Shown here: positions 8,059 to 17,177 of the stretch, piece after piece
Layout: every line of letters starts with the position of its first letter
Numbering within the stretch: position 1 is the stretch's first letter
Assembly (NCBI RefSeq): GCF_019038415.1
Contig: NZ_JAFKRG010000040.1
Coordinates: 56,943 to 120,942 of the forward strand
DNA: 64,000 nucleotides
Direction: 5' to 3'
DNA from: Synechococcus sp. CCY 9618
GTDB taxonomy: Bacteria; Cyanobacteriota; Cyanobacteriia; PCC-6307; Cyanobiaceae
Translations under genes and position numbers: made by a program
The notes under the pieces: generated by a model
What the model was told of the DNA's origin: nothing
Seen by the model: the letters and a program-made list of their open reading frames with translations, nothing else
The model's database searches: none

Positions 8059-9237
8059 CTACGCGGGACGCACCAGCACGAGCGGTGTGCGCTCATCGGC
8101 GTTGCCTGCCGGGTTCGGGCGCAGAGCACGCAGCAGCAGCCCCTCGTCGGTGCCGGCGCTGGCGGCCAGCACCTTCACCCGTCCCAGATCGTTCACATCC
8201 ACCACCGCCACGGCCACCCCCAGGGCCGCCGCCATCCGCTCGCACCAGGCGCCAGGACGATCCGGGCCAAGCACGATGGTCTGGTCGTAGGGGGGGGTGG
8301 TGCCGGTGATGTCATCGATCAGGCGGGCCTGCTCACCGGCCAGCCGGTAGAACCAGCCCTTGCTGCCCACCAGCTTGAGGGCGGTACCCATCAGCCAGGC
8401 ACAGAGCACCCGCGCCGGCCCGGACACATTGATCAGGGACTGGAGCCCGCAGGCCGTGGCCAGACTGCTGGTGGGATGGAACACCCGGCAGAGCAGACGG
8501 GCCAGGAAGGAGGGCTCCACGGTGGAGGGATGGTGATACCTCCCCTGGATCACCGCCAGGGGGGTCTCACCGATGGTGAGCACATCCCCGGGCTGCAGCA
8601 GCCCGTCGGTGTAGCGCTTCAGCACCTCGAGGGAATCGTCGAGCACCCCGAGCAGGTGGGTGCGAACCGGCAGCACCCGGCAGACCTCACCCTCCCGCCA
8701 GCCCGGCGCCGCCGGGTCGGCTGGTTCGGGCCGCTGCAGGGGCAGCAGGATGCCCTGACGCCGCTGCAGCCTGCCGAAGGGCCCATAGTTCACCCAGTGG
8801 ATGTCCATCCAGAGGGTGTCGAGCACGGACTCCAGATCCAGGCCCGCCGGTCCGACCAGACGGAGCTGGATGTGGGCCGCCGTGGTCTTGCGGCCTTTGA
8901 CGATGGTGGCCGCCCAGTAGCCATCGGGCCTGGCCTCCTGATCCGGGTGCAGAGGCGTGATGCGCAGCTCGTGGCGCGCCTGGCTCACATCGCCGCGACC
9001 CAGCAGGGTGGGCACCACGGTGATCTCCGGCACCATCACCTCCATGCGGGGATGGGGGTTGCGGATATGGATCTCACCGTTGATCTCCAGCCCCTTGGCC
9101 AGGCGCCGCACCTGGAAGGCACCCGGCCGCAACTGCAGGGGCGAAGCCGGCCGCAGCCGGTGGCGCAGTTCCAGCACCAGCAGCCCCAGACCGAAGAGGA
9201 GCAGCAGGACCAGCAGCAGAGAGAGGAGGAACGGCAA
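8059..9237 (-). CDS. CofE-like (F420-0:gamma-glutamyl ligase family) membrane-anchored protein
   Basis: 392 residues. It begins with a very hydrophobic helix (residues 3-24), followed by a long domain with features of the cyanobacterial F420-0:gamma-glutamyl ligase-like family: DDITGTTPPYDQT around residue 310 and the NDLGRVKVLA motif near residue 350. The real enzyme adds glutamate to coenzyme F420-0; most cyanobacteria are not known to rely on F420, so the substrate is uncertain. The start at 9237 is TTG, chosen because the hydrophobic helix follows at once. It is divergent from the PhoH gene, with 86 bp between. Confidence 0.7.
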   Translation of the reverse strand: MPFLLSLLLVLLLLFGLGLLVLELRHRLRPASPLQLRPGAFQVRRLAKGLEINGEIHIRNPHPRMEVMVPEITVVPTLLGRGDVSQARHELRITPLHPDQEARPDGYWAATIVKGRKTTAAHIQLRLVGPAGLDLESVLDTLWMDIHWVNYGPFGRLQRRQGILLPLQRPEPADPAAPGWREGEVCRVLPVRTHLLGVLDDSLEVLKRYTDGLLQPGDVLTIGETPLAVIQGRYHHPSTVEPSFLARLLCRVFHPTSSLATACGLQSLINVSGPARVLCAWLMGTALKLVGSKGWFYRLAGEQARLIDDITGTTPPYDQTIVLGPDRPGAWCERMAAALGVAVAVVDVNDLGRVKVLAASAGTDEGLLLRALRPNPAGNADERTPLVLVRPA

Positions 9238-9323
9238 GCCGATACGTCAGGGAATGTCCGGCCGGAGCGTAGGTGCAGCCGTGGACCTAGCTTCGGCCGG
9301 ATGGATCCGGCAGGGCCACTGGC

Positions 9324-10706
9324 ATGCGCAAGACCTTCGTGCTCGACACCAACGTGTTGCTGCATGATCCCCAGGCCCTGACCCGGTTCGAGGACAACCA
9401 GGTGGTGATCCCGATCGAGGTGGTCGAGGAGATCGACCGCTTCAAGCGGGACCCCTCCGAGAAGGGGCGCAACGCCCGCCAGGTGTCACGTCTGCTGGAT
9501 CAGCTGCGCGAAAAGGGCAATCTGGCCGACGGGGTGCCGATCGACGCTCAGGGCGGCGGCACCTTGAAGGTGGTGTTCTGCCGCAGCGAGACCCTGCGCC
9601 AGCTGCCACCGGAACTGAAGGCGGGCAACGGCGACAACAACATCCTGGCCGTGGCCCTGGAGCAGCGACTTCAGGAGGTGGTGGGCAGCGAGCCCCCGGT
9701 GGTGCTGGTCACCAAGGACACCAACCTTCGCATCAAGGCCGATGCGGTGGGTCTGATCGCCCAGGACTACACCACCGACAAGGTGGACATGGCCGACCTC
9801 TACCCGGGCTTCTGCGAGCGCTGGGTGAGCGCCGAGCAGATGGACCAGGTGAAGACCGGCGACGGCCTGCCGACGGCCGCGATCCCCGAGCAGCCGGGAC
9901 CCGTTTCGGCGCTTCAGGCGAATGAAGGCGTGACCCTGGTGGACCTCGCCCAGCCTGCCCATACCCTGCTGGCCCGCTACAACGGCCGCACCACCAGCCT
10001 GCAGCCGCTGCTGAAATCCCCCAAGGCCAAGATGGGCCGGATCCAGCCCCGCAACCGGGAGCAGACCTTCGCCCTCGACCTGTTGCTGGACCCGTCGGTG
10101 GCGCTGGTGACCCTGGTGGGCAAGGCCGGCACCGGCAAGACCCTGCTGGCCCTGGCGGCGGGCCTGCATCAGGTGGCCGATGAGCACCTTTACGAGCGCC
10201 TGCTGGTGACCCGGCCCGTGATCTCCCTGGGCAAGGAGATGGGCTACCTGCCCGGGGATCTGGAGGAGAAAATGGCCCCCTGGATGCAGCCCATCGTGGA
10301 CAACCTCGACTTCCTGCTGGGCGGCGAGGAGGCCCAGCCGGTCATCCGGGGGGGCCATCGGACCCCGCGCAGCAACTGGAGCGATCTCAAAGGCATGGGC
10401 CTGCTGGAAGTGGAGGCGATCAGCTACATCCGTGGCCGCTCGATTCCCCGCCAGTTCATGGTCGTGGATGAGGCCCAGAACCTCACCCCCCACGAAGTGA
10501 AGACCATCGTGACCAGGGTGGGGGAGGGCACCAAGATCGTGCTCACCGGCGACCCTTACCAGATCGACAATCCCTACGTGGATGCGGAGAGCAACGGACT
10601 CACCTGGCTGGTGGAACGCTTCAAGGGTCAGCTGCTGTCCGGCCACATCACCCTGATGCGCGGCGAGCGGTCCGAACTGGCCGAACTGGCCGCCAATCTG
10701 CTCTGA
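9324..10706 (+). CDS. PIN domain-PhoH ATPase fusion
   Basis: 460 residues. The N-terminal PIN nuclease domain shows its acidic residues in LDTNVLLHD (residue 8), EVVEEIDRF, NNILAVA and VTKDTNLR (about residue 133). The C-terminal PhoH domain has Walker A GKAGTGKT at about residues 265-272 and Walker B MVVDEAQN near 379. This PIN-PhoH (PhoH2, YlaK-like) arrangement is known to act as RNA helicase/RNase in some bacteria. The start ATG follows a G-rich leader without a strong Shine-Dalgarno. It converges with the pilin genes, 9 bp apart. Confidence 0.9.
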   Translation: MRKTFVLDTNVLLHDPQALTRFEDNQVVIPIEVVEEIDRFKRDPSEKGRNARQVSRLLDQLREKGNLADGVPIDAQGGGTLKVVFCRSETLRQLPPELKAGNGDNNILAVALEQRLQEVVGSEPPVVLVTKDTNLRIKADAVGLIAQDYTTDKVDMADLYPGFCERWVSAEQMDQVKTGDGLPTAAIPEQPGPVSALQANEGVTLVDLAQPAHTLLARYNGRTTSLQPLLKSPKAKMGRIQPRNREQTFALDLLLDPSVALVTLVGKAGTGKTLLALAAGLHQVADEHLYERLLVTRPVISLGKEMGYLPGDLEEKMAPWMQPIVDNLDFLLGGEEAQPVIRGGHRTPRSNWSDLKGMGLLEVEAISYIRGRSIPRQFMVVDEAQNLTPHEVKTIVTRVGEGTKIVLTGDPYQIDNPYVDAESNGLTWLVERFKGQLLSGHITLMRGERSELAELAANLL

Positions 10707-10715
10707 ACCCGGTGA

Positions 10716-11126
10716 TCAGCGAAAGATGCAGCGCATGCTGCCATCGGCGGCCACGCGGATCCTCGCCCTGCGGTGGGAGGCGCCGGCCGTCACTCCGAGG
10801 CACATGATTCCCGCCGCATCCCCCGACCAGGTGCGGCTGTTGATCTGCCGGACGGCCCTGCCGTTGCAGACCCTGTTGGCCCCGTTGAAGGGTTGCTGCA
10901 CAGTCACGGGAAGGCCGGTGCGGTTCGCGAGGGCGCACTGCTCGGCGAAAGCGAGGGTTTCGGCAATGCTGCTGACGGCTTCCGCCTGGGTTCTGGCCCG
11001 GCGGTACTGGGGAAACACAACGGCACTGAGGATTCCGACAATCGCGACCGCGATCATCACCTCAACCAGCGTGAAACCTCTGACGCCTTCATGCTTAGGA
11101 GATGGATGGCCAGGATCAGTATCCAC
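10716..11126 (-). CDS. type IV pilin-like protein (second of a pair)
   Basis: 136 residues. A class III prepilin signal GFTLVEVMIAVAIVG gives cleavage by PilD after Gly16, with Glu at +5 and a hydrophobic N-terminal helix ending in FPQYRRAR. The globular part has four Cys (AEQC, RVC, IMC, MRC) placed as in the neighbour at 11135. The start is GTG (11126); no in-frame ATG precedes the signal. It lies 8 bases after the first pilin's stop, so the two are probably one transcript. Exported through the type IV pilus system; whether it is a major or minor pilin cannot be told. Confidence 0.85.
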   Translation of the reverse strand: MDTDPGHPSPKHEGVRGFTLVEVMIAVAIVGILSAVVFPQYRRARTQAEAVSSIAETLAFAEQCALANRTGLPVTVQQPFNGANRVCNGRAVRQINSRTWSGDAAGIMCLGVTAGASHRRARIRVAADGSMRCIFR

Positions 11127-11134
11127 AGGCGGAC

Positions 11135-11593
11135 CTAAATGAATCTGCAGACAACGTCTCCTGATCGGGAGACACTGGCTCTGGCAAAGGCGTTGTTGCG
11201 ATCCGCAGTGTCGCCCTGGCAGACCACGCCTGTCGCATCGCCGGTCCAGGGGCGGCTTAAGATGTTACGCAGTTGGGTGCCGTCACAGCGGATCTCGCTT
11301 CCGTTGTAAGGGTTTTCAATCGTCATGGTGATGCCGCTGCGCATGCCGACGGCGCATTGCTTGGCCAGGGCCATCATTTCGCCGACATTCGCCGACGCCT
11401 CACTGACCGATCGGGCCCGCAGATAGTTGGGGACAGCTACAGCTGAAATGATTCCGACGATGGCGACGACCACCATCAGCTCGATCAAGGTGAAGCCGTT
11501 GCGCCCTGACCTTCGGCGGCGAAGGGGAATGGATGAATGGATCCGCAAGGGTGAATGAAGTCGGGGCGTATAGGGGAAAGGATCCGGAAGCAA
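11135..11593 (-). CDS. type IV pilin-like protein (first of a pair)
   Basis: Prepilin with signal NGFTLIELMVVVAIVG and Glu at +5. If the TTG at 11593 is used, the leader is about 33 residues, long for a prepilin and rich in Arg/Pro; a second TTG at 11548 would give a more usual leader of about 18, so the start is uncertain. The globular domain has four Cys (AKQC, IRC, VVC, VVC) and an NPYNGSEI segment parallel to the downstream pilin's QPFNGANR. The two are clear paralogues. The AT-richer DNA upstream (11594-11787) may hold their promoter. Confidence 0.8.
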   Translation of the reverse strand: MLPDPFPYTPRLHSPLRIHSSIPLRRRRSGRNGFTLIELMVVVAIVGIISAVAVPNYLRARSVSEASANVGEMMALAKQCAVGMRSGITMTIENPYNGSEIRCDGTQLRNILSRPWTGDATGVVCQGDTADRNNAFARASVSRSGDVVCRFI

Positions 11594-11787
11594 GCCTTAG
11601 AGAAGGATTGGAGCCGGAAACCCGAAAGAGTGGTACTACTCTCACACCATAACAAATCAAGGCTTATTTTCCCCGTCGCTGACAGCTCCGGAACATGCTT
11701 GCAGCGGTGTAATGCGTATTGTCAGAACCATTCAAGCGAATCCGAGACTTCAGATCAACCCCCGACCCCCTCCGGCCGGGCTCCCAC

Positions 11788-13167
11788 TCACACCATCCGT
11801 TCCGGCCTCACCCAGCGGTCAAACTCCTCGCCGCTGATCTCCCCGAGCACCAGGGCCGCTTCCCTCAGGCTGAGCCGGTGCCGGTGGGCGTGGCGGGCGA
11901 TCGCACAGGCCCGGTCGTAGCCGATGGCCGGGGTGAGAGCCGTCACCAGCATCAGACTGCGGTCGCGCTGGGACTCGATGTGCTCCACGTCGGCCCGTAG
12001 CCCATCGATGCAGAGCTCCCGGAAGCTGGAGGCGCTGCCTGCCAGCAGGCCGATGCTCTCCAGCAGGTTGTGGGCGATCAGGGGCTTGAACACGTTGAGT
12101 TCGAAGTTCCCCTGGCTCGCCGCCATCTGCACGGCGGTGTTGTGGCCCATCACCTGGACAGCCACCATGGTGAGGCTTTCGCACTGGGTGGGATTCACCT
12201 TGCCGGGCATGATGCTGGAGCCCGGTTCGTTCTCCGGCAGCACCAGTTCACCGAGGCCGCAGCGGGGGCCGCTCGCCAGCCAGCGGATGTCGTTGGCGAT
12301 CTTCATCAGGCTGCCGGCCAGCACCGTCAGCGCCCCATGGGCCGCCGCCAGTCCCTCCTGCCCGGCCAGCGCCTGGAACTTATTGGGGGCACTGGTGAAG
12401 GGCAGGCCGACGCGCTCGGCCAGCCGGTCGGCCACCGCCTCGCCGAAGCCGGCGGGTGCATTCAGCCCTGTGCCCACCGCCGTGCCGCCGATGGCCAGCT
12501 CAAACACCAGGGGCAGGGTGGCTCGCAGGCCGGCCAGCCCCAGCTCCAGCTGGGCCGCGTAGCCGCCGAACTCCTGACCCAGGCTGAGGGGCACCGCATC
12601 CTGCAGATGGGTGCGACCGATCTTGATCAGCCCGGCGTAGGCCTCCGCCTTGAGGCGCAGGGCCTTGACGAGGGCCTCCAGGCTCGGGATCAGGCGCCGG
12701 TGCAGTTCGATCGCCACCGCCATGTGCATGGCCGCGGGGAAGGTGTCGTTGCTCGACTGGCTCAGGTTGACGTGGTCGTTCGGATGGACCGGCGTCTTGC
12801 TGCCCAGCACCCCGCCGGCGGCCGCGATGGCCCGGTTGGCGATCACCTCGTTGACGTTCATATTCGTCTGGGTGCCCGAGCCGGTCTGCCAGACCCGCAG
12901 GGGAAACTCCCCGTCGAGGCGGCCCGCGGCCACCTCCTCGGCCGCCGCCACGATCAGGGCCGCCAGGGGCTCGCTCAGCACACCCCGGGTGGCATTCACC
13001 TCGGCGCAGGCGGCCTTGAGCTGGCCGAAGGCATGGACCACGGCGATCGGCATCAAGGCCCCGAAGGGAAAGTTGCGGAGCGACCGCTGGGTCTGGGCGC
13101 CCCAGAGATGGTCGGAAGGAACCTCCACCGGGCCGAGGCTGTCGGTTTCGGTGCGGGTGGCCGGCAT
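11788..13167 (-). CDS. fumC: class II fumarate hydratase
   Basis: 459 residues. It catalyses reversible hydration of fumarate to malate in the cytosol. Visible are the family signature GSSIMPGKVNP near residue 315, GSGTQTNMNVNEV near residue 100 and GRTHLQDAVP near residue 185. The start at 13167 overlaps the stop of the thioredoxin-like gene (ATGA); the frame is open far upstream but that part is a shadow of the neighbouring gene. It is the last gene of the DUF3685 / thioredoxin-like / fumC cluster. Confidence 0.95.
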   Translation of the reverse strand: MPATRTETDSLGPVEVPSDHLWGAQTQRSLRNFPFGALMPIAVVHAFGQLKAACAEVNATRGVLSEPLAALIVAAAEEVAAGRLDGEFPLRVWQTGSGTQTNMNVNEVIANRAIAAAGGVLGSKTPVHPNDHVNLSQSSNDTFPAAMHMAVAIELHRRLIPSLEALVKALRLKAEAYAGLIKIGRTHLQDAVPLSLGQEFGGYAAQLELGLAGLRATLPLVFELAIGGTAVGTGLNAPAGFGEAVADRLAERVGLPFTSAPNKFQALAGQEGLAAAHGALTVLAGSLMKIANDIRWLASGPRCGLGELVLPENEPGSSIMPGKVNPTQCESLTMVAVQVMGHNTAVQMAASQGNFELNVFKPLIAHNLLESIGLLAGSASSFRELCIDGLRADVEHIESQRDRSLMLVTALTPAIGYDRACAIARHAHRHRLSLREAALVLGEISGEEFDRWVRPERMV

Positions 13168-13760
13168 CAGCGCGAGGCCACCACTTCGCTGTTGAGCTCG
13201 TTGAAGCTCAGGGTGGCACTGCTGCCGGAGCCGGGCGCCATGGGGATCCCGGTGGCTTTGCTCACGGCGGTGTTGATCGCATCGACGCTCACCTGACCAT
13301 GACGATCGAAGACGACCCGGCCGTCGGCGTCGATCACGACGACCTGGGGAATCAGACCATCCCAGTAATGGGCCGGATCGGCCGGCCCCCCCTCGGGCCG
13401 GTTCTGAAGCGGATCGGTGACCAGGGGGATCAGGTCGATGGCGTTGCCCCAGAGGCGCTGCAGCTCGGACACCACCGGGGCGAACTGCTTGCTGACGCCG
13501 CTGTCGTCGAGGTAGTAGACCACCACCGCCACCCGATGGGCCGCCAGGGCCTGGGCCAGGGTGCTGCGCGGCGGCACCAGGGACCCGTTCCCGGCATAGA
13601 GCGCGAAGATGTTGCCGTCGTAGCGGTCGTTGTCGAGGCTGGCCTGGGCAGGTCCCGGCGCCCACACCAGCCCCATCGCCAGGATCAGCATCAGGGCCCA
13701 GAGGCCGGCGCAGCACCGGGTCAGCGAAGGGGGCAAGGGGGAGGCGGCAGCTGGGGTCAT
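13167..13760 (-). CDS. thioredoxin-like exported/thylakoid protein without CxxC
   Basis: 197 residues. An N-terminal hydrophobic segment (about 17-36) ending in Ala-Gln-Ala looks like a signal peptide or anchor, placing the rest in the lumen/periplasm or on the thylakoid. The body has a thioredoxin-like pattern (VVVYYLDDSGVSKQF, then IPQVVVIDADGRVV with the cis-Pro context), but the Cys pair is absent. It resembles the cyanobacterial family annotated as a thylakoid photosystem I accumulation factor; that assignment is from memory. Start ATG 13760; 22 bases after the DUF3685 gene. Confidence 0.7.
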   Translation of the reverse strand: MTPAAASPLPPSLTRCCAGLWALMLILAMGLVWAPGPAQASLDNDRYDGNIFALYAGNGSLVPPRSTLAQALAAHRVAVVVYYLDDSGVSKQFAPVVSELQRLWGNAIDLIPLVTDPLQNRPEGGPADPAHYWDGLIPQVVVIDADGRVVFDRHGQVSVDAINTAVSKATGIPMAPGSGSSATLSFNELNSEVVASR

Positions 13761-13782
13761 TGTGCCGTGGGGCCAGACCGCT

Positions 13783-15435
13783 TCAGCCGCGGTTGAGGCT
13801 GCGGCCCATCCCCTGAACGATGCCGCGGCCCACCAGGCCGATGGCCTTGCCCACCACCTGGGTGAGCAGCACCACCAGCAGATCCCCCAGGCGCCTGAGC
13901 AGACCCTGCAGCTGGGGCGCCAGGGCGTCCCGCGCCTCCAGAGCGAGGGTGACGACCTGCTGCACCCAGCCCAGCTGCCGCAGTTCGGCGTCGCGGGGTT
14001 CGGTGAGATCGACGCAGTCGATGGCGGCGACGCCGAGGCGGAACAGCGGACGACGGCTTTCGTAGAGGTGGATCGGCCGGTCGAACCAGCTGCTCCAGCG
14101 CTGCTGGGCATTGAGCTGGTTGCGCATCCGTTCCAGGTTGCGGGTGGCCAGCAGGTCGGGACGCAGCAGGTAGCGGCGCAGCTCGGGCCATTCGGCACAG
14201 GCCGCCAGCACCTCGGCACTGATCAGTTCGGCGCTGCGCACCAGCCAGTTGCTGAGCAGCAGTTCCAGGTAGAGCACGGCCTGGGGTTCATCCGGGGCCA
14301 GCAGCTGGCCTTCCACCAGCAGGGGCCGGGCCTGCAGCAGGGGGGTCAGCATGGCCAAGGGGTCGGGGAGCTCCTGGTCGTCCCCATCCAGCAGGCTGCG
14401 CCGCAGCAGGGTCTCGGCCACCGGGCAGAGCTTCCCCTCCATCGGCAGCTGCACGTAGGAACCGGCCATCTGGCGCAGGGCCTGCTGGCGCAGCTCCGGC
14501 TGGAGTTCCCGCCAGAGCCGCTCCAGCCGTTCCCCGCGGGGATCGTCCTGGAGCAGGCGGCTGCGCAGCCGTTCGAACTGCTCCAGCAGCCCGAGCAGCA
14601 GATCACTGCGCCGGGAGGGATGGAGACCGTCGAGAGCGAGCAGCTGGCCGCTCTGGTTGCTGGGTCCGGCGGCGGCAGCCTCGGTGAGCCGACCTCGCAG
14701 GGCCTCCCATAATCCATCGGCGGTCCGCTGCCGCAGGGTGATGGCCACCCCAGGCCGGGCAGCGGTGGCCTGTGGAGCAGGGAAGACCGCAGCCAGCGGC
14801 TGCTCATCGTGGAGAGTCCCCCAGGCCAGGGCGATCGGCCCCCAGAGCCAGAGCAGCAGGCGGCGGGCCATCCTCAGCTCCCGTACCCGACCCTCAAGCA
14901 GCAGCAGGGGCAGCAGCTGGGTGGGGCGAGGGTCGAGCAGGGCCAGGCAGAGGCGCAGTTCGGCGTCGATCTGCTGCAGACCGCTCAGCAGCAGCCACTG
15001 GCCCAAGCCCAGCGGAGCGGCGGCCGAAGGCGTCTCCGCCTGGGACGCCGGGCTGATGGCCAGAACCCTGCCTCCGGCCAGCACCGTGGTCACGGCCTCC
15101 CGCAGGCCCTCGGCATCCATCTGCTCGAGCAGCCCCTGGGCCGGGAGTTGCAGCAGGACGTCGGGGGCGTAGCGATGCCCAGGAGGGAGCAGCAGCAGCA
15201 GTGGCGCGGGATGCCAGCGCTCCAGCAGACGGCGCACCTCGGCATCGAGGGCCTGGGGCTCCGGGGGGCTGCCCAGACACCAGACAATCAGCTGGGGGGA
15301 CAGCTGGGGATCCTCACTGGCCACCACCTGGCCGCAGGGGGGATCCATCTGCAGCCAGCTGACGATCCCGGCGCGCTGAAGGGGGTCGGCGAACAGCAGC
15401 AGCTGGGGGAGGGGCTGTGCCGGTCGAGGACTCAC
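13783..15435 (-). CDS. DUF3685 domain-containing protein
   Basis: 550 residues, start GTG. The first 120 residues have an alternating pattern like a response-regulator receiver (LLLFADPLQR at the start), followed by a long Leu/Arg/Gln-rich helical region. A C-terminal hydrophobic-amphipathic stretch (about 510-545) is rich in Val/Gly/Leu. This layout fits the cyanobacterial DUF3685 family, of unknown function. First gene of the cluster leading to fumC. Confidence 0.75.
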   Translation of the reverse strand: MSPRPAQPLPQLLLFADPLQRAGIVSWLQMDPPCGQVVASEDPQLSPQLIVWCLGSPPEPQALDAEVRRLLERWHPAPLLLLLPPGHRYAPDVLLQLPAQGLLEQMDAEGLREAVTTVLAGGRVLAISPASQAETPSAAAPLGLGQWLLLSGLQQIDAELRLCLALLDPRPTQLLPLLLLEGRVRELRMARRLLLWLWGPIALAWGTLHDEQPLAAVFPAPQATAARPGVAITLRQRTADGLWEALRGRLTEAAAAGPSNQSGQLLALDGLHPSRRSDLLLGLLEQFERLRSRLLQDDPRGERLERLWRELQPELRQQALRQMAGSYVQLPMEGKLCPVAETLLRRSLLDGDDQELPDPLAMLTPLLQARPLLVEGQLLAPDEPQAVLYLELLLSNWLVRSAELISAEVLAACAEWPELRRYLLRPDLLATRNLERMRNQLNAQQRWSSWFDRPIHLYESRRPLFRLGVAAIDCVDLTEPRDAELRQLGWVQQVVTLALEARDALAPQLQGLLRRLGDLLVVLLTQVVGKAIGLVGRGIVQGMGRSLNRG

Positions 15436-15525
15436 GTTGCCTGGATGGTGGTGACCCGACGGTACCGAAGCCGGAGACTTTTCTCCAGTGCCGATGGCTC
15501 GCCTCCCGTCTGCCGGACCGACGCC

Positions 15526-15987
15526 TCAGCTGCTCCGACGGCGCCCGGACAGATGCAGGGTGTAGGACTCGATGGCGAAGCCCGTGTGCTGTTCGATCCG
15601 GCGCAGCAGGTCGTCGGGCAGAAGCACATCCAGGTCCAGGATCTCACCGGACTCGATGCAGGTCAGGTGGCTGTGGGGATCGGAGCGGTAGCCGTAGAGG
15701 CGGCCATTGGCTCGGTCCAGGCATTCGATCACTCCTGCCGATTGCAGCGCCTCCAGGTTCTGGTAGACGGAGGTGTGGCCGATGTTGCGGCCCTGATCAT
15801 TGAGCTTCTCGAAGATGTCCCGGGCACTGAGATGGCTCTTCTCGGCCCACAGCAGATCGAGCACCATGCGCCGCTGGCGACTCAGACGCATCCCCAGTTC
15901 GCGGCAGCGCAGGTAGACCTCGTCCACCCCGGCCAGAACCGGCGCCTGGGGAACCGGCGATGGATCGGTGGTCAGAACGGGGAGCAA
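15526..15987 (-). CDS. Fur-family transcriptional regulator
   Basis: 153 residues. The winged-helix DNA-binding part runs from about residue 22 to 95 (RLSRQRRMVLDLL, GHTSVYQNLEAL, GVIECLD). A His-rich sensor segment DPHSHLTC follows, but the usual CxxC zinc pairs are missing: only one Cys is present there and none at the C-terminus. This favours a PerR-like or divergent Fur subgroup over Zur. The start appears to be TTG at 15987; a TATAAC box lies about 25-30 bases upstream on the minus strand. Regulated genes cannot be inferred. Confidence 0.8.
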   Translation of the reverse strand: MLPVLTTDPSPVPQAPVLAGVDEVYLRCRELGMRLSRQRRMVLDLLWAEKSHLSARDIFEKLNDQGRNIGHTSVYQNLEALQSAGVIECLDRANGRLYGYRSDPHSHLTCIESGEILDLDVLLPDDLLRRIEQHTGFAIESYTLHLSGRRRSS

Positions 15988-16066
15988 ACGGTGCCGGTAT
16001 GCACATTCTCTCTGTTATAGGGCAGTTGACCCGGCAACGGTATGGCCAAGCACTCCCCCTGATCCT

Positions 16067-16828
16067 TCAGGCGATCGGCAACCGGAGCGGATCCTGCAGC
16101 CGCTGATCACCGATGGCCTGAAGGGCTTCGGCCAGGTCCACCCGGCCGTCGTAAAGCGCGCGGCCCACGATCACCCCCTGCACGCCGAGGGGCTCCAGGC
16201 TCAGCAGGCTGAGCAGGTCGGTCAGGCAGCCCACACCCCCGGAAGCGATCACCGGGATCGAGGAGGCCAGGGCCATGGTCCTCAGAGCCGTCAGGTTGGG
16301 ACCCTCCAGGGTGCCGTCGGTAGCGATGTCGGTGCTGATGATCGCCGCCACCCCGGTGCCTTCCAGGCCGGCCGCCAGGTCGGTGGCCGCCACCGTGCTC
16401 TGCTCGATCCAGCCGCGGGTGGCCACCCTGCCGTCGTTGGCGTCGATCCCCACCACGATCCGGCCGGGATGGCGGGCGGCCAGGCGGCGCACCAGCTCAG
16501 GCTGCTCAACGGCCACCGTGCCCAGGATCACCCGGTCCAGGCCCCAGGCCAGCAGCTCCTCCGCCCGCTCGGTCGAACGCACGCCGCCTCCCAGCTGCAC
16601 CGGGATCGAGAGGGCCGTGACGATCGCCCGTACCGCAGCGTCGTTGCAGGGCACACCGCGCCGGGCCCCGTCCAGATCCACCAGGTGCAACCGCGGAGCC
16701 CCCTGGCGCTGCCATTCCAGGGCCTGGGCCACAGGATCGTCGCTGAAGCGGGTGACCCGGTCGTAGTCGCCCTGATGCAGACGCACGCAATGCCCGTCGA
16801 GCAGATCGATGGCGGGAATGACTTGCAT
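16067..16828 (-). CDS. hisA: phosphoribosylformimino-5-aminoimidazole carboxamide ribotide isomerase
   Basis: 253 residues, TIM-barrel enzyme of histidine synthesis (ProFAR to PRFAR, cytosol). It begins with the family's [12 protein letters not shown] carrying the first catalytic Asp, then [27 protein letters not shown] with the second catalytic Asp, and IASGGVG for phosphate binding. ATG 16828 is set by the conserved start of the family. Divergent from a small gene at 16889. Confidence 0.96.
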   Translation of the reverse strand: MQVIPAIDLLDGHCVRLHQGDYDRVTRFSDDPVAQALEWQRQGAPRLHLVDLDGARRGVPCNDAAVRAIVTALSIPVQLGGGVRSTERAEELLAWGLDRVILGTVAVEQPELVRRLAARHPGRIVVGIDANDGRVATRGWIEQSTVAATDLAAGLEGTGVAAIISTDIATDGTLEGPNLTALRTMALASSIPVIASGGVGCLTDLLSLLSLEPLGVQGVIVGRALYDGRVDLAEALQAIGDQRLQDPLRLPIA

Positions 16829-16888
16829 GGGGAGAGAGAGAATGCCGGCCAGGGGTTCCATCTTCCGCCAGCACCCTGCCCGCCACCC

Positions 16889-17086
16889 ATGAGCCTGCCC
16901 CCTCCTGTGCTCAGCAGCGACGACTGGCGCCGCCTCAGGGATGCCCTCCGCTATCAGGGCCGCGATCTGCACCATCGCTCCTATGCGGTGGACGCCCGCC
17001 GCCGCGAACTGCTCTGGGAGGAGATGGATCGGTGCCTGGCCCTGGCCGATCGCATCGAGCGGCATCTGGCGGATGCCGACGGCTGA
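16889..17086 (+). CDS. small charged conserved-looking protein
   Basis: 65 residues, no membrane segment. It is mostly helical and rich in Arg, Asp and Leu ([11 protein letters not shown], then [21 protein letters not shown]). The codon pattern (high GC at third positions) supports coding. Only 60 bp separate its ATG from divergent hisA. I do not recognise the family. Confidence 0.55.
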   Translation: MSLPPPVLSSDDWRRLRDALRYQGRDLHHRSYAVDARRRELLWEEMDRCLALADRIERHLADADG

Positions 17087-17177
17087 GCGGCGACGGGGTC
17101 GTGCCCGGTGACGGGAACGGGCCTAGCTTCTGGCTGTTCGCCGGCGACGACCCTCGCCAGGCACCCAACCTCCCTCG

